Positions 22,003-33,058 of a stretch of 64,000 bases of DNA are shown one piece after another. Made by a program: the position numbers and the translations under genes. Within the stretch, counting starts at the first letter, position 1. Every line of letters starts with the position of its first letter. The stretch covers positions 77,382 to 141,381 of the forward strand of contig JAKUCV010000178.1 of NCBI GenBank assembly GCA_028386065.3, in the 5' to 3' direction. The notes beneath the pieces were generated by a model. That model made no database searches. It was not told the origin of the DNA and saw only the letters and a list, made by a program, of their open reading frames with translations. The stretch is from Turnera subulata. Lineage: Eukaryota > Streptophyta > Magnoliopsida > Malpighiales > Passifloraceae.

Positions 22003-22686
22003 ATGCCTGCTCCATCATCTGTCTTCTGCGTCGAAGGTGCCAACCTAGGCAGAAGAAACCGGCTGGCCTACAGCATGATCAACGAGCGTCCAGAGGAACT
22101 ACCGAACGAGCTCGGCAGAATGCCCCGTCTGGTGTTCGTCGACGAACTCTACTCCTCCAGACTATTCGTCACTCCCATGGAAGAGACGTTCTTCCTAGAG
22201 GACCAAGGCACTCTGAGGACCTCCTACTATGGCTCGGCCAACTCCGTCATGTTTTTCATCTCTGAAAGACTTTAAGAGTTCAACTTAGAGTCCACTTTCC
22301 ATTTTCTGGAGCAAGGTACCTACTACCAACTCTCGATGAGTGCCTAGAGCATGCCCAGAATGACTCAATTACCCGCAACTTGGCCAAAGGCCCGACTACT
22401 GGTGTGGAACTGCAGAGGAGTCGCTAGGCGTTCCCAGGAGTTCTCGCATACCCTGAGGGACCTGAAGAACCAGTACAAGCCCAACAAGGTTCTTCTCACG
22501 GAGACCCAATGGCAGCCTAAAGACGATCACGGTCTCATCCCACTCTGGTTCCCTCAAGCAAACCGGTTCGAGCTTCCCGGCCAGAACAACAGGGGCGGCA
22601 TGTGGTTCTCGTGGAGCGACAGCTTCACGGTCAACATCAATAATGACCCCACTAGATTCAGGGTCAACGTCGTTCCAAGGCGGTGA
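22003..22686 (+). pseudogene. Antisense gene 2, copy B, with two internal stops
   Basis: The frame opens MPAPSSVFC and matches copy A throughout. It has stop codons where A has glutamine: TAA after the ERL motif (about 22273) and TAG in the segment before MPRMTQL (about 22346). Beyond these it stays in frame through ARLLVWNCRGVARRSQEF and GGMWFSWSDS to VPRR and a stop at 22684-22686. This copy shows the native C-terminus that copy A lost to the solo LTR. Both stops are at former CAG codons and no frameshift is seen, so decay is recent. The EEP-like part lacks the catalytic core, as in copy A. Confidence 0.65.
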
Positions 22687-22942
22687 ATGTATTTCTTTTT
22701 TTTAAAATATCAATGTAATATTTATGTTTGTAATGATAATATTAGCAATATTAATAATATTTATATTTCCGCTTATTTATGGCATCATTTACCTCTTATG
22801 TGAATATTCTGCGACAGCTGGCGTCCCTTGACTGGAACCATAATACACTAACTAAAATGATATAAAATAATAAACAAATGGAGCGAACTATGCAAACAAG
22901 AGCAACAAACACACAAGGACTGCCCAACAAGACCTAACGCCC

Positions 22943-22954
22943 GCTCCGCTACCA
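22943..22954 (-). other. Primer-binding-like site of element B
   Basis: TGGTAGCGGAGC on the minus strand, identical to the site of element A and three bases inside the LTR. Confidence 0.6.
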
Positions 22955-23072
22955 AAATGAAACGTCCCGACCCGTATTTACCGTACATAGTAAACACGTG
23001 CCAGAACTGTAATGACAGTAAATATAACAAGTAACACAACCCAATGGCCCAAAGATAATATCAATGAGTAAA

Positions 23073-26000
23073 TGTAACGCCCCGATTTTCCGTAAATTAA
23101 TTTTCATGGAATTTTTCAAATTTTTGGAATTTAAATTCCAATTTTACCCTTAAAGAATTTCCGGGATTTTTGGTCAGGAAAAGTAATCTTACTAATTTAT
23201 TTTTACACGAAAATAATTTTTATCTATATGTTGGATTTAATTCTAGTTTCGGGTTCTACGGAATTTATTTGTGTTTTGGGGTGCAACACATGATGTGGTG
23301 TAGTTTCGTCAAAAACTACGTAGTTTCGGGATAGGCCAAACACAAAACACACACTTGACCTGCGTTTTGACCAAGGGAAGAGGGTTGACCGTGCCTAAGA
23401 CCAAAACGACGTCGTTTTGGTCCCGGCCGAAATCAACCCTAACCCTAGAGTATAAAAACATCTCTTTTCTCTTCCACTCTCCTCTTTTTCCCTTGCCTCT
23501 CACTTTCTGGTTGGGGTTTCTCTCCCCACGATCTCTTCCATCTTCTTCCTTTTCTTTCCACTCAAACCACAGTCACACCCCCCTTCTCAAATTGTCATCT
23601 CCATCATTTCTTCTCCCTCATCCTTTTCCTTCGAGCCGTCGTTATCATCCTCAGGGGCACGCCGTCGCTTGCAGGTTTTAGGAAGGGAGGTCGGGGCGTG
23701 TTGCCTCAGGTCATTGATGGAGAAGACAAGGCTGCGGACAAGCTCGTCTGGGGGTGGCTTGGTTTGTTTCTCCGGGCGGTAGGATGTTGGGGCTCGGGTT
23801 GGACGACTCGGGTTTGAGTCGTGGTCGGGAGCTGGGTGTGGGCGTCGAGGCAGCACTGTCGTCGGTTGCAGCCGCCGTCGTCACCGGTTGTTGGTGTAAG
23901 CCACCGATGCCATGTATCTATTTCCCCTCTGTTCTTCTCCTCTCTGTTCTTTTCCTTTGTGGGTGTTTCTCTTTTCTGGTTTGGTTTTGATTTGTGTATT
24001 GTTGTTTGAGGACGGTAGGGGTTTTATGCCAACTGTTGTGCTTGGTGGTCGGATTCGGTGGTTGTTGTGTTGGCTGATGATGGCGGTGGGCTAGGGTCGG
24101 TTGAGTTGTTGTCGGATGGTTGCTAGACTCGAGGATCCGGGTTCTTTGGCTTCTTTAGTTCCGGGCTAAATGGATTCGTGTTTCCGTTTGTTGTGGTCTC
24201 GGGGTAGTCTGGGCTCTTGGGTTTAAATCCGGCCAGGACGGATCTATTTTTCCGGTAAGCATTTGCAGCACTTTCGTGTTGTTATCAGTTCATTTTTAGA
24301 CTCTGTGATTACGGTTTTTGTTGGTCTGAAGGATGGACGTTGATGCTCGGGTTGGCAGTTTGTTTTGGAGCGATTTCAAGGCTGTTATGGACTTTCCGGC
24401 GAGGGCTGCCGGAATCCGGCGGGAGACTCTTCTCCGGCGAGCTCGGTTCTGCTCTGTCGAGGCGTGCACGGGTTCGGTGGAGCAACTAATACTCCGACAT
24501 TTCACGGTATCACTTCCGATGATGTTATGAATTTGTTCTACATACATGGCATGCAACCTAATAAAACGGATAAGATAGTTGTAACCGAAACAGCCGGGAT
24601 ATAATGGAGTCGAGTGTGACGAGTTGAGAGTCGCGAGGCCGGGTTCTTACCGTCGAGCATAGTACCTTTAGGCCGGAAATGGTAAGCTCGGGTTATGCGT
24701 TAGCTTGATTATTATGATGGGTCGGGCCTAGGCCCAATAACTCTATATGACTCATGGTTATGGAATGGGCTTTAGGCCCAATAAAGAGTAGTTAATTTAG
24801 GATGGGCTTTAGGCTCTATGGCTTAAAATGATGCGGGCTTTAGGCCCAAATATATGGTTGGACATGGTTTGGGCTTTAAGCCCAATAAAGTGTAATTGAT
24901 TTAATATGGGCTTTAGGCCAAATAAGATTAAGGTAGGATTTGGGCCTTAGGCCCAATGGATAATTTAACCTGATAATTATTATATAGGCTTGAGATCCAA
25001 GGACTTGAGGATAATGACTGGGCTTAAGGACTCAAAATGATACATCGACATAAGTACGTTTTAGAGTACATTCGTAATTGTTGTATGTGTACCTTATACA
25101 TGGTCGCATTTCCCTTGTTATGAATATAGGATATTTGAGGCGGAACAAGGCTTCAGGATTCGAGACAATTAATATGGCTAAGGTGAGGACTTATAAACCT
25201 TTGTAGTTGTTACATAAAGTGGTATTAATTGTTGGTCTTGAATGCTGTATGCATGCTTGTTTGATGTGCTTATGTTGTTATCTGCGAGTGAACTATGTTG
25301 GTGATATCTCTGATGCAGTGTGCATGATTTGTGAACCGTGTACCAGTGTGATATAATATGCCTGTCGTGCATGAGTTGTTTTGTGTGTTAAATAACGTGA
25401 TAAGTGGTTTTGTGGTTTGTGTGGTGGATTGTGGGCTGGAGGCCCGGATTTGAGATTAAGATGTTAAATCCACACAATCATGTTTGAAATAACGTATGGT
25501 ACAATTCTTAAAGGATAATTGTGAATAAAATACTATAATAATTCTACTGGGGGGCTGTTGACCGATTGGTTCGAGCGGGAAGTAATACCCCTCGGGATGG
25601 CATGCGGGTTAGCATGTGGGCCTGTGATGGCCGGTTCTACCTCCCCCTTTCTATCTCCCTCTTTGTCTCTGTCTCTCTCTCTCTATGGATATGTTTGGGC
25701 TTCGTGCCTGGATTATTTGGGCTTATGACCTGGTTGTCTGATCAGACGGGACCGAGCTCGACGCACACAGTAGAGGGCCCTAATGAAATATATAAACTTA
25801 ATAACAAGATAATATTATAAGTAATGACAAGTGATGGTAAGTAGTCTGATGATGTCTTGCTCTGTGTATTGAGGTTGTTGTTGTTTGATGCCGGTGTGTT
25901 TGTAGTTGATTTGTAATTGTATATTATTGGTTTATTTGTCTGCGGTGAGACAGTGGTTGGTCTCACCCCCTCACAGTTTTACACAGGTTAGCTGATCGAT

Positions 26001-26317
26001 GATCAGAAGAGCATATCAGCAGGTGGCGGTGCTTCCCTCTCCTCGGGTCGGATCCATAGTGTTCACTGCATACATGTTATCTTATGTATAGTCTTCCGCT
26101 GCGTACTCGTTTGTTGTGTAAATTATTTGTATAATTGTTCATTGATTATGTTGTTGATATTGTATCCCGGGAAGAAGGGCATTTTGGTCACTTCACATGC
26201 TATACATTCCTTAATGGGTAATTTGGGATACGGGTGTCCCGGGAATGATAAGGGCAATTTGGTCATTTCATATTTAAATTATAACTTATATTAATAAATT
26301 GGGACACGGGCGTTTCA
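23073..26317 (+). mobile_element. Solo LTR F inserted in element B
   Basis: It starts TGTAACGCCCCGATTTTCC and ends GGGCGTTTCA. A perfect 5-bp duplication GTAAA flanks it (23068-23072 and 26318-26322). The other LTR of B shows the uninterrupted target. It includes a TATA box (TATAAAAAC at about 23451) followed by a CT-rich leader, as expected of an LTR promoter, then a GC-rich block and an array of GGGCTTTAGGCCCA motifs. It differs in sequence from families I and II. No coding interior is present. Confidence 0.9.
24718..25035. repeat. GGGCTTTAGGCCCA motif array in solo LTR F
   Basis: About eight imperfect copies of GGGCTTTAGGCCCAATAA occur over roughly 320 bp with irregular spacing. Each carries TGGGCC/TGGGCT half-sites in inverted pairs. 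Confidence 0.75.
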
Positions 26318-29300
26318 GTAAATCCAAGAAACTAGCCCAACGGCCCAAAGTCACGACATAAACATCAAAAAAACCTGGCCCCTCGGCCCAACATCATAAC
26401 ATGTCACCCAAACCCCGGAAACACCAACAATAACACAACCGGCCCAATGGCCCAACATTAGCAATAAACAGCACAACGGAAGACTTAACAACTCACAAAG
26501 ACACTGTATGCAACCCATGATGCAACTAATGGATCCGAGTCCTGTCCAAGGGATAACGTCGTAGCCTGTCTAGAATGCATCATACCTGAATCACAAATAA
26601 CTCAACCTACCGGATGAAAGCCCGCAGGTGAGGGGTGAGTCCGAAGTGCCCACCGGGTAAAACCCATAAGCAAATATACATATACTAACAACCGTAAATT
26701 CTCAAGTCACATCACCAACAATTAACTAAGGTTCTCACGAACCTTAAATGACACATTTGTGAATCTAGACACGCTATTCCAATTTTATTGTCAGGGCCCC
26801 TATCACAAGTTAAATGATGGCCGTCGCCTGGTAGTCAAGCTAGCTAGCCCGTGGACCCCGCCCTGGTACCTCCACGTATAACTGGCACAGACAGGGAGCA
26901 GACCCCAAGCACACTCTCCCCAGCACCTAAAATAATAATTGGTACAGACAGGGAGCAGACCCCAAGCACACTCTCCACCAGCACCATAAAATAAAGACTA
27001 CCATCTGGTTGTACCAACATTTAACCGTGACTTACTAGATGTCTAAGTGTTTCCATTTTATTATTTATTTACCCTCATCTACTTACTATACTTCTATTAT
27101 CTTCCATTATCTCATTATCCCGAGCAGGCTCACAGCCTCTCCGCTCGTCTGGATAATACAAGCTTATTCTAACTGTTTTTCCATACTAGTACCCTCGGTA
27201 CTCAACTCACACAATTTCACAGTCAACAACAACAATAACAACTTACTTTTACCAACAATTCCAACATCACCAAACATCAACAGCATCAATCAACAATTTA
27301 ATTCACCACAAACAAACCATTCATAGACACAAAGTATCATACCAGCAACATCACATACAGCAAACAAACAGTAACTTGATATCACGGGCAGTATATAAAT
27401 ATTTACTTAACCTCACCTGGTATGTCTCTGAAACCGGCACATAATCCATATGGCTTGTCTGTCCCTATATCATGTCAACACATACAATCACTTATAATGC
27501 ACATCGAAGAATGCAATGCATGAGATTAATTTTATTATTCGGCTTATCCACAATTAACATCATTATGGTCGTTCCAAAACTGTTCCCATTAAACATTGCT
27601 TTTACGGCTATAAAATAATTATTAACCCATAAAATACTCGTAGCCTATATAATAATATGAAGTAAATAATATTCCTTAAAGTAATTACTCCCGTTAAAAT
27701 AATATTAATAAATGCATATACACTTGGTAAACATTGGTTATAAATTAGTGGAAGTTATGAATACGTCAAAATGGACATACAATTAATATATCCGGTGATT
27801 ATATCATTAAATAGAAATGATACCATTAGTAATAAGTTATCATAGCTGATATGTGGTATAAAAATAATTATAGCGTAACGTTGTAGGAACTTATATTTAT
27901 AAATACGTAACAACTAATATAATCGATAACCATACACTCTGCAAGTGTAACAATAACACGATAACTCATTTAATAATATAATAGGGTAAAAATCATACAT
28001 AATATAATTAGTATAGCTTATAATGATTAAATAGATAAATATAATCAGTATAATATAACGAATGTATAATATTTAATCAACACAGTAATACAATTATTAC
28101 GTTAACAGTTTACATCCTGTGTATAATAATATTTATAATGTTAAGTACTAGACCCACTAGAAGGTATAGTAAATTAGCCAAATGTGAAAGAGTCATAAAA
28201 TAAATTATGCGGGTTATATATATTGGATTTATAGTGTACATAGGTAAATCCAAAGTTAATTATCATTTTTATTCCGTAGTTTAAATCAGTATCCGCTTAA
28301 TTATATATTACGTCCTCATATTTAACTTATCCTTCGGTTTCGTTATTAGGTCCGCCAAACGCATATATGTCACGGGAACATGGGCCTCCGCACGTCGGCC
28401 GGTTTCCGAGCCCAAACCCGAGCTCATAGGAGTTAAACGAGTCCGAGGTATTACCGAAGCAACCCGTCCACCGAGTTCCCTTTGTTGAGGAATGCACTGT
28501 TCTCGCCGGAAGAAACCCGAGACACCGGAACTCGTCGGATTCCGGCCAGGGGTACTGTTTGCAGTAGAAAAACATCCCAGAAATCCAACACGCCGTCCAT
28601 CAACAACGCATCAATCACCCGTGAGCAGCAACCCGCTGCCCATTCAACCTCATCGGCAACAACATCGCTGAAATCCACCACCTTCAACACACCATCAACG
28701 TCATACCACCCCTCGGCAACACCCAAACACAGACCCACAAACAACAAATTGAACCAAATTAGCCACGAACCTTAACTAGTCAAAATAATAAAATAAAGCA
28801 AAGAGAAGGGAGAAGGAGGCGCGACCAAGACTCACCCAGCCTTGGTGTTGTCTTGGTGGAGGAGGAAAGAAGGATAGAGGCGCATCGACTGCGACGGCGA
28901 CGAGAGGGGGATGCAAGGAAGAAGGCGCGGTGGCTGCTGGTGGTCGTCAGTAGCAGCAGGGTGGCGACGATTCGAGCGAGAAGAGGAAAGGAGAGGGATC
29001 GAGTGGGCGCCGCGACTTGGTGTGGTGGGGTGACCATCCAAGGCGGCGGATTTGAGGAGGAGGAGGAATCAGACCCCCTTTTGCGCGGTGGCGGCTCGAG
29101 CTCAGTCCCCTGGTGGTGTCGAGCTCGTCTCGGGCGGCCGTGGCATCGTCTGTCTGCGCTCTGCAGCGGCTGTGAGCGAGGCGGAGATCTGAGGTAGAGG
29201 CGCGGCGCCTTGCTGTAGGGGAGGACGGTGAAGGATTCGTGAAGAGGATGAGAGGATAAAGGAAAATAGGAAAAGAAAAGGGAGGAGGGTTCGGCTGGCG

Positions 29301-30013
29301 TGCTTGTTCAGGAGTGGAACGAGATGAAAGAGGGGAAAGGGGAAGAAGAAAGGAAAAGTTGGAAAAGAATGGGAGTGGGGGCCAGCGGCGGTAGAAAATA
29401 AGGAGGAAGGTAGGAAAAGAAAAGAAAAGAGAAGAAAGAAAGAGAGAGAGAGAGCACGGGTTGTCGGCAAATTATTGGTGCCCTGCCGACATTAAAACGA
29501 CGTCATTTTGGACGTCCACAGGCACCAGTCAACACCTTGGTCAAAACGCAGCTCTCCTTGGGTTTTATGTTTTGGCTCAGCCAAAACTACGTCGTATCAA
29601 TCTAAACACCACTAAACCTTGTGTTTTGACATTAACTTAACTTTTGTAAAACATAAACATAATTTAACAATTATTCTTTTATAAAATTTCAAAATAAATA
29701 ACCAAAGATTAATTTATTAAATATCATGGAAATAAAAAGATGAAATTTCTTTCGAAATTATAATTAGTAAATTATTGCAACATAATTATCATAGCAAAAT
29801 AATATAATAATATTACAATTAATGTTTGATTAGAAATTAATAATAATAATAATAATAACTATAATTTTGAGAGTAGTAAAAATAATAGTAAAGATAGTAA
29901 AAATTGACTCGGATTGGTAAAATTCTTGAGTAACCGCAAGAAAATTTTATTAACCACCGTAAAAGTCTAAACAACTTGGTAAAAGTCACGAAAATTTTAC
30001 CCGGGTCGTTACA

Positions 30014-30393
30014 AATTGTCTATCCATGGTTGGTGGGCACTTCGGACTCACCCCTCACCTGCGGGCTTTCATCCTGTAGGTTGAGTTATTTGTGGTTCAG
30101 GTATGATGCATTCCAGATAGGCTGCGGCGTTATCCCTCGGATAGGACTCGGATCCATTAGTTTGCATCAGGTTTTGCATATGATGATATTAAGTTTAAAT
30201 GCTTCCGCTGTGCTATATTTTGGGTCCCCGGGTTTGGGTGACATGTTTTGATGTTGGGCCGTTGGGCCGGTTTCTTTGATATATTCATTGATGTTATCTT
30301 TAGACCATTGGGCTGTGTTACGTGTTATATTTACTGTGGTACAGTTCCGGAACGTGTTTACTGAGACTGGTAAATACGGGTCGGGACGTTTCA
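30014..30393 (+). repeat. Solo LTR C, right part
   Basis: It continues the LTR broken at 16732, starting with B's target duplication. It carries the shared block GTTGAGTTATTTGTGGTTCA and ends GGTCGGGACGTTTCA. Confidence 0.8.
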
Positions 30394-31600
30394 GAGGAGG
30401 AAATCCTAAAAAAACATTAAAATAATTTTTTTTTGTTGAACTTTATTTTATAATGATATATTCTTTAAATAGTCAATCTATTGTTGGTATAGTCAGATTT
30501 AAAATTTTTTGTTTCATTTTATTTATTTTTCTGGAAAATATTGTTTAACTAATTACCTTAATCATTAGTTACATAATTAAAGTTTGTTTAGTTATTATAA
30601 ATTTTAAAATTGTAAGACATCATGAAATTTAATGCGTGGGAGGACAATAATTTAATGCATGATTTTTTTTTGTTGTTGTATTAAGTTCCTTTTTACTATT
30701 GTAATGTTTAAATTTTTTTGCCTTCAACAATTTTTTTTATGTTAGAAGAGTATTCCAGTTGACCACTAGACTAATCTCTTCTAGTGACTCGACACATCAC
30801 CGTTGTAAGGTGGGTTCACTGCTAATAACACAATTTTTTTCTAGCCACCCATCACCCCGTGGGTAGAAAAAATTTATTATCCATATTGCAAATTAATTAA
30901 TTCTTCCTATGGTGTATATTTGAGAAATAAATCAAATAAAAATTTAACTTAAGCAAAATATTTTCATAACTTTATTTCAATATTTAATTTAAAATTTTTA
31001 AACTATGATTTTATTTTTTAAAAAAATTTAGCCACAATAAAAATTTTAAAAGTTTCATTTTCCATAAGTTTAGCTTTTATCCTTTATTTTGTAAAATTTA
31101 AAATTATCAGCATCATAATAAATAATCAATTCCATTATTTGAATTCTTTTTCATATTTTACTGATTTAAAATTTTAGGGGAATGCTATTTTATATTACTA
31201 TAGCTTCAACATATGCTAAAGCTTTGTATTTTGATTTTTAAGAAAATTTCTTCTTATTAGTTTGTCCTTTCAAAATTTATGAAATACGTGTTTTATCATT
31301 TATTTTATATTATTATACCTGAACTCAATGTTTTAGGAAAATTCATATATTAGTTTAAAAGATGATTTATAGTAAAATATATAGAATTAGAGTTTGCTGG
31401 AATATATGATATTTTAGATATCTTCAAATAATAAAGCAATTGGCTGGGAACAGTTTTCTAAATTGGGTATGCAAGCAAAATTGACCTACTTGCAAGTGGA
31501 GGGGTAAAATTGTCTAATCCAATACGACACCGGACCGAGACTAAAGGAAGACACAGTACGCGGAAATAACCCCGGGAAAAAAACGACCGTTGGGAGGGAA
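30394..31600. other. AT-rich intergenic DNA
   Basis: No gene is visible. A fragment similar to the 3' body of the SINE at 42566-42804 lies on the minus strand at about 30740-30790 (AGAGTATTCCAG...GACTAATCTCTTC). The remainder is low-complexity AT-rich sequence. Confidence 0.5.
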
Positions 31601-32620
31601 AGGCACCGACTCTGGGACTGAGAAGTGTTTTTAGCTCTTAAGAACTGTCTTGAAGATAGGAACTGAGAAGTGTTTTGAGAGTGTTTGAAACACTGAAAAC
31701 TCGTTTGGATGTTTTAATACTAAAAACAGTTCTCAAAATTTGACTAATTTAATTAAATTATGAGAGCTCAACAAACAAAATCATGTGATATAAGTTTAAT
31801 TAAAATAAATTTGTTCAATACATATATTAATAAATTAGGTCGAATATTCAGAATAGTTTTAGTAATATGCTACTTGGTATTATATAATTTTATTTATTAA
31901 TAGAAGAAACAAAATTATGCATGTATAAAAAAAGAAATAAAATTATGCTATGGAAAAACGTTGTCGTTCCTTTGAGGATGGCGGCGGGCAGAGGACAAGC
32001 TTGGGCGGCGCTGACTCGAATTGGCCAGGCTAGGTCCGACGTTGTTGGCTCACTGGAGGTGGGCTGCTGCGAATTCTTCTGTGGGTGCGACGCTGTGCAA
32101 CAGTGCGGGTTTCTCAAATCAACGGGAGGGGAAGGGAGCTACCAAGGTGGATCCGAGGATGGAGCCGACTCCTTCCTCACCGTAACTGGTGGCGTCGGAT
32201 GGCAGCTTGTAGAGGGAGGAGCAAGGGGCGGCGCAAGGGTGTAGGTGGAGGATCAGCCCGTTGCTTTCCTCCGGTCGGGTCTAGTGGGGGCGAGTGGGCT
32301 GAGGAAGACGGTTGGTGGAAATAGCAAAGAGGAGGAGAGAAAAAAAAAAGAGAGAAAAGAAAGTGTATTTATTTTAGTGTTTCGTTATTTACGAAAATGC
32401 CATTAAAAATAACAAAAATGTCACCGCGTTTGAACAGGAAATCCTCAAAACTTCTTTTTCCAGTTTTCACTTTTTGGTTTTCAAGGGACTCTTTTCTCGG
32501 AACACTTTCTTTGGAATCACGTGGTTTTTAGCCAACCAAACAAGCTTTTGCTTTTTAAAAAACTACCAAAACTAAAAACCTGTTTTGAGAACTGATTCCA
32601 AACAGGCTCCTAAAAAGTTG
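31600..32620. other. Possible non-autonomous DNA transposon with GC-rich cargo
   Basis: The sides carry weakly inverted motifs (GTTTGGATG...AACAGTTCTCAAAA near 31700, and TTTTGAGAACTGATTCCAAAC near 32583). Between them is a GC-rich block (31975-32330) ending in a purine-rich run. Open frames in the block have no recognisable domain. The evidence is weak and no target duplication was found. Confidence 0.25.
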
Positions 32621-32627
32621 TCTTCTC

Positions 32628-32633
32628 TATAAA
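32628..32633 (+). promoter_or_regulatory. TATA box of the NAC gene
   Basis: TATAAA in TCTCTATAAATTCAGG, followed by a CT-rich leader typical of plant 5' untranslated regions. It lies 170 bp upstream of the first ATG (32798). Confidence 0.55.
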
Positions 32634-32797
32634 TTCAGGAGCCGACATCACTTCTTCCTTTCATTCTTATTTGTTAGACACACAATTGAAACTCGCAGAA
32701 GATCCATACAAAGTAGCTTTCTTTCCCTAATTAGACATCAAACAGATCCCCTCTCTGTGATTTGCTTTGTTTTGGTCTGGTTGGATCTTTGGAAAGA

Positions 32798-33052
32798 ATG
32801 GCGCTAGTACTGCCCCCTTCTTGCAATCCAATCCCTAACCCTCCTGCATGGAACCACCGTCTCAAGAGGAAGAGGCCGGAGGACGATGACGGTGGTGGTG
32901 GTAAGCGTCATCGCAACCCTAACCCTAACCCTCCCCTTCCTCCGGCAATCGCAACCGCAACCGCACCCGCAGCGTCTCCTCCCTGTTCCAATCAGGTTCT
33001 TTCTTCCTCTTCTTGTTCTTCTAAGGATCCATATGTGAGTGCTTTACGGTAG
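32798..33052 (+). CDS. In-frame upstream ORF, probable severed N-terminus of the NAC protein
   Basis: 84 codons from the first ATG after the TATA box (GAATGGC). The product starts MALVLPPSCNPIPNPPAW, then has a basic stretch (HRLKRKRPEDDD), a proline/alanine-rich part, serine runs and DPYVSALR before TAG at 33050. Translation continues in the same frame as F-G-M, where that M is the NAC start at 33059, so extension and NAC domain are separated by this one stop codon. A single CAG-to-TAG change would explain it. Alternatives are a true upstream ORF regulating NAC translation, stop-codon readthrough, or a sequencing error. The ORF is intact and coding-like, but the product is unlike any domain I know. 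Confidence 0.55.
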   Translation: MALVLPPSCNPIPNPPAWNHRLKRKRPEDDDGGGGKRHRNPNPNPPLPPAIATATAPAASPPCSNQVLSSSSCSSKDPYVSALR

Positions 33053-33058
33053 TTTGGT

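Larger units (their letters stand above)
16733..30013 (-). mobile_element. Element B: complete non-autonomous LTR element with the antisense gene pair (family II)
   Basis: The left LTR (16733-20531) and right LTR (22958-30013, itself interrupted at 23068-26322) flank a 2.4-kb interior. It reads on the minus strand: polypurine tract at 20532, primer-binding-like site at 22943-22954. The host sequence, known from LTR E at 45810-45825, shows that B split ...GATTG/TCTATCC... The left flank is GATTG and the right is AATTG, a 5-bp duplication with one later change. The LTRs differ by about 1-2% in stretches compared by eye, so the insertion is fairly recent. No gag-pol is present. Confidence 0.88.
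22958..30013 (-). repeat. Right (5') LTR of element B, interrupted by solo LTR F
   Basis: 22958-23072 and 26323-30013 together match 16733-20531. The break holds a 3.2-kb solo LTR. It ends CCCGGGTCGTTACA at 30013, where LTR C resumes. Confidence 0.85.

Noticed and set aside
32914..32935. Telomere-like CCCTAACCCTAACCCT run
   Set aside because: The plant telomere unit is CCCTAAA. Here three units encode Asn-Pro repeats inside the upstream NAC frame.
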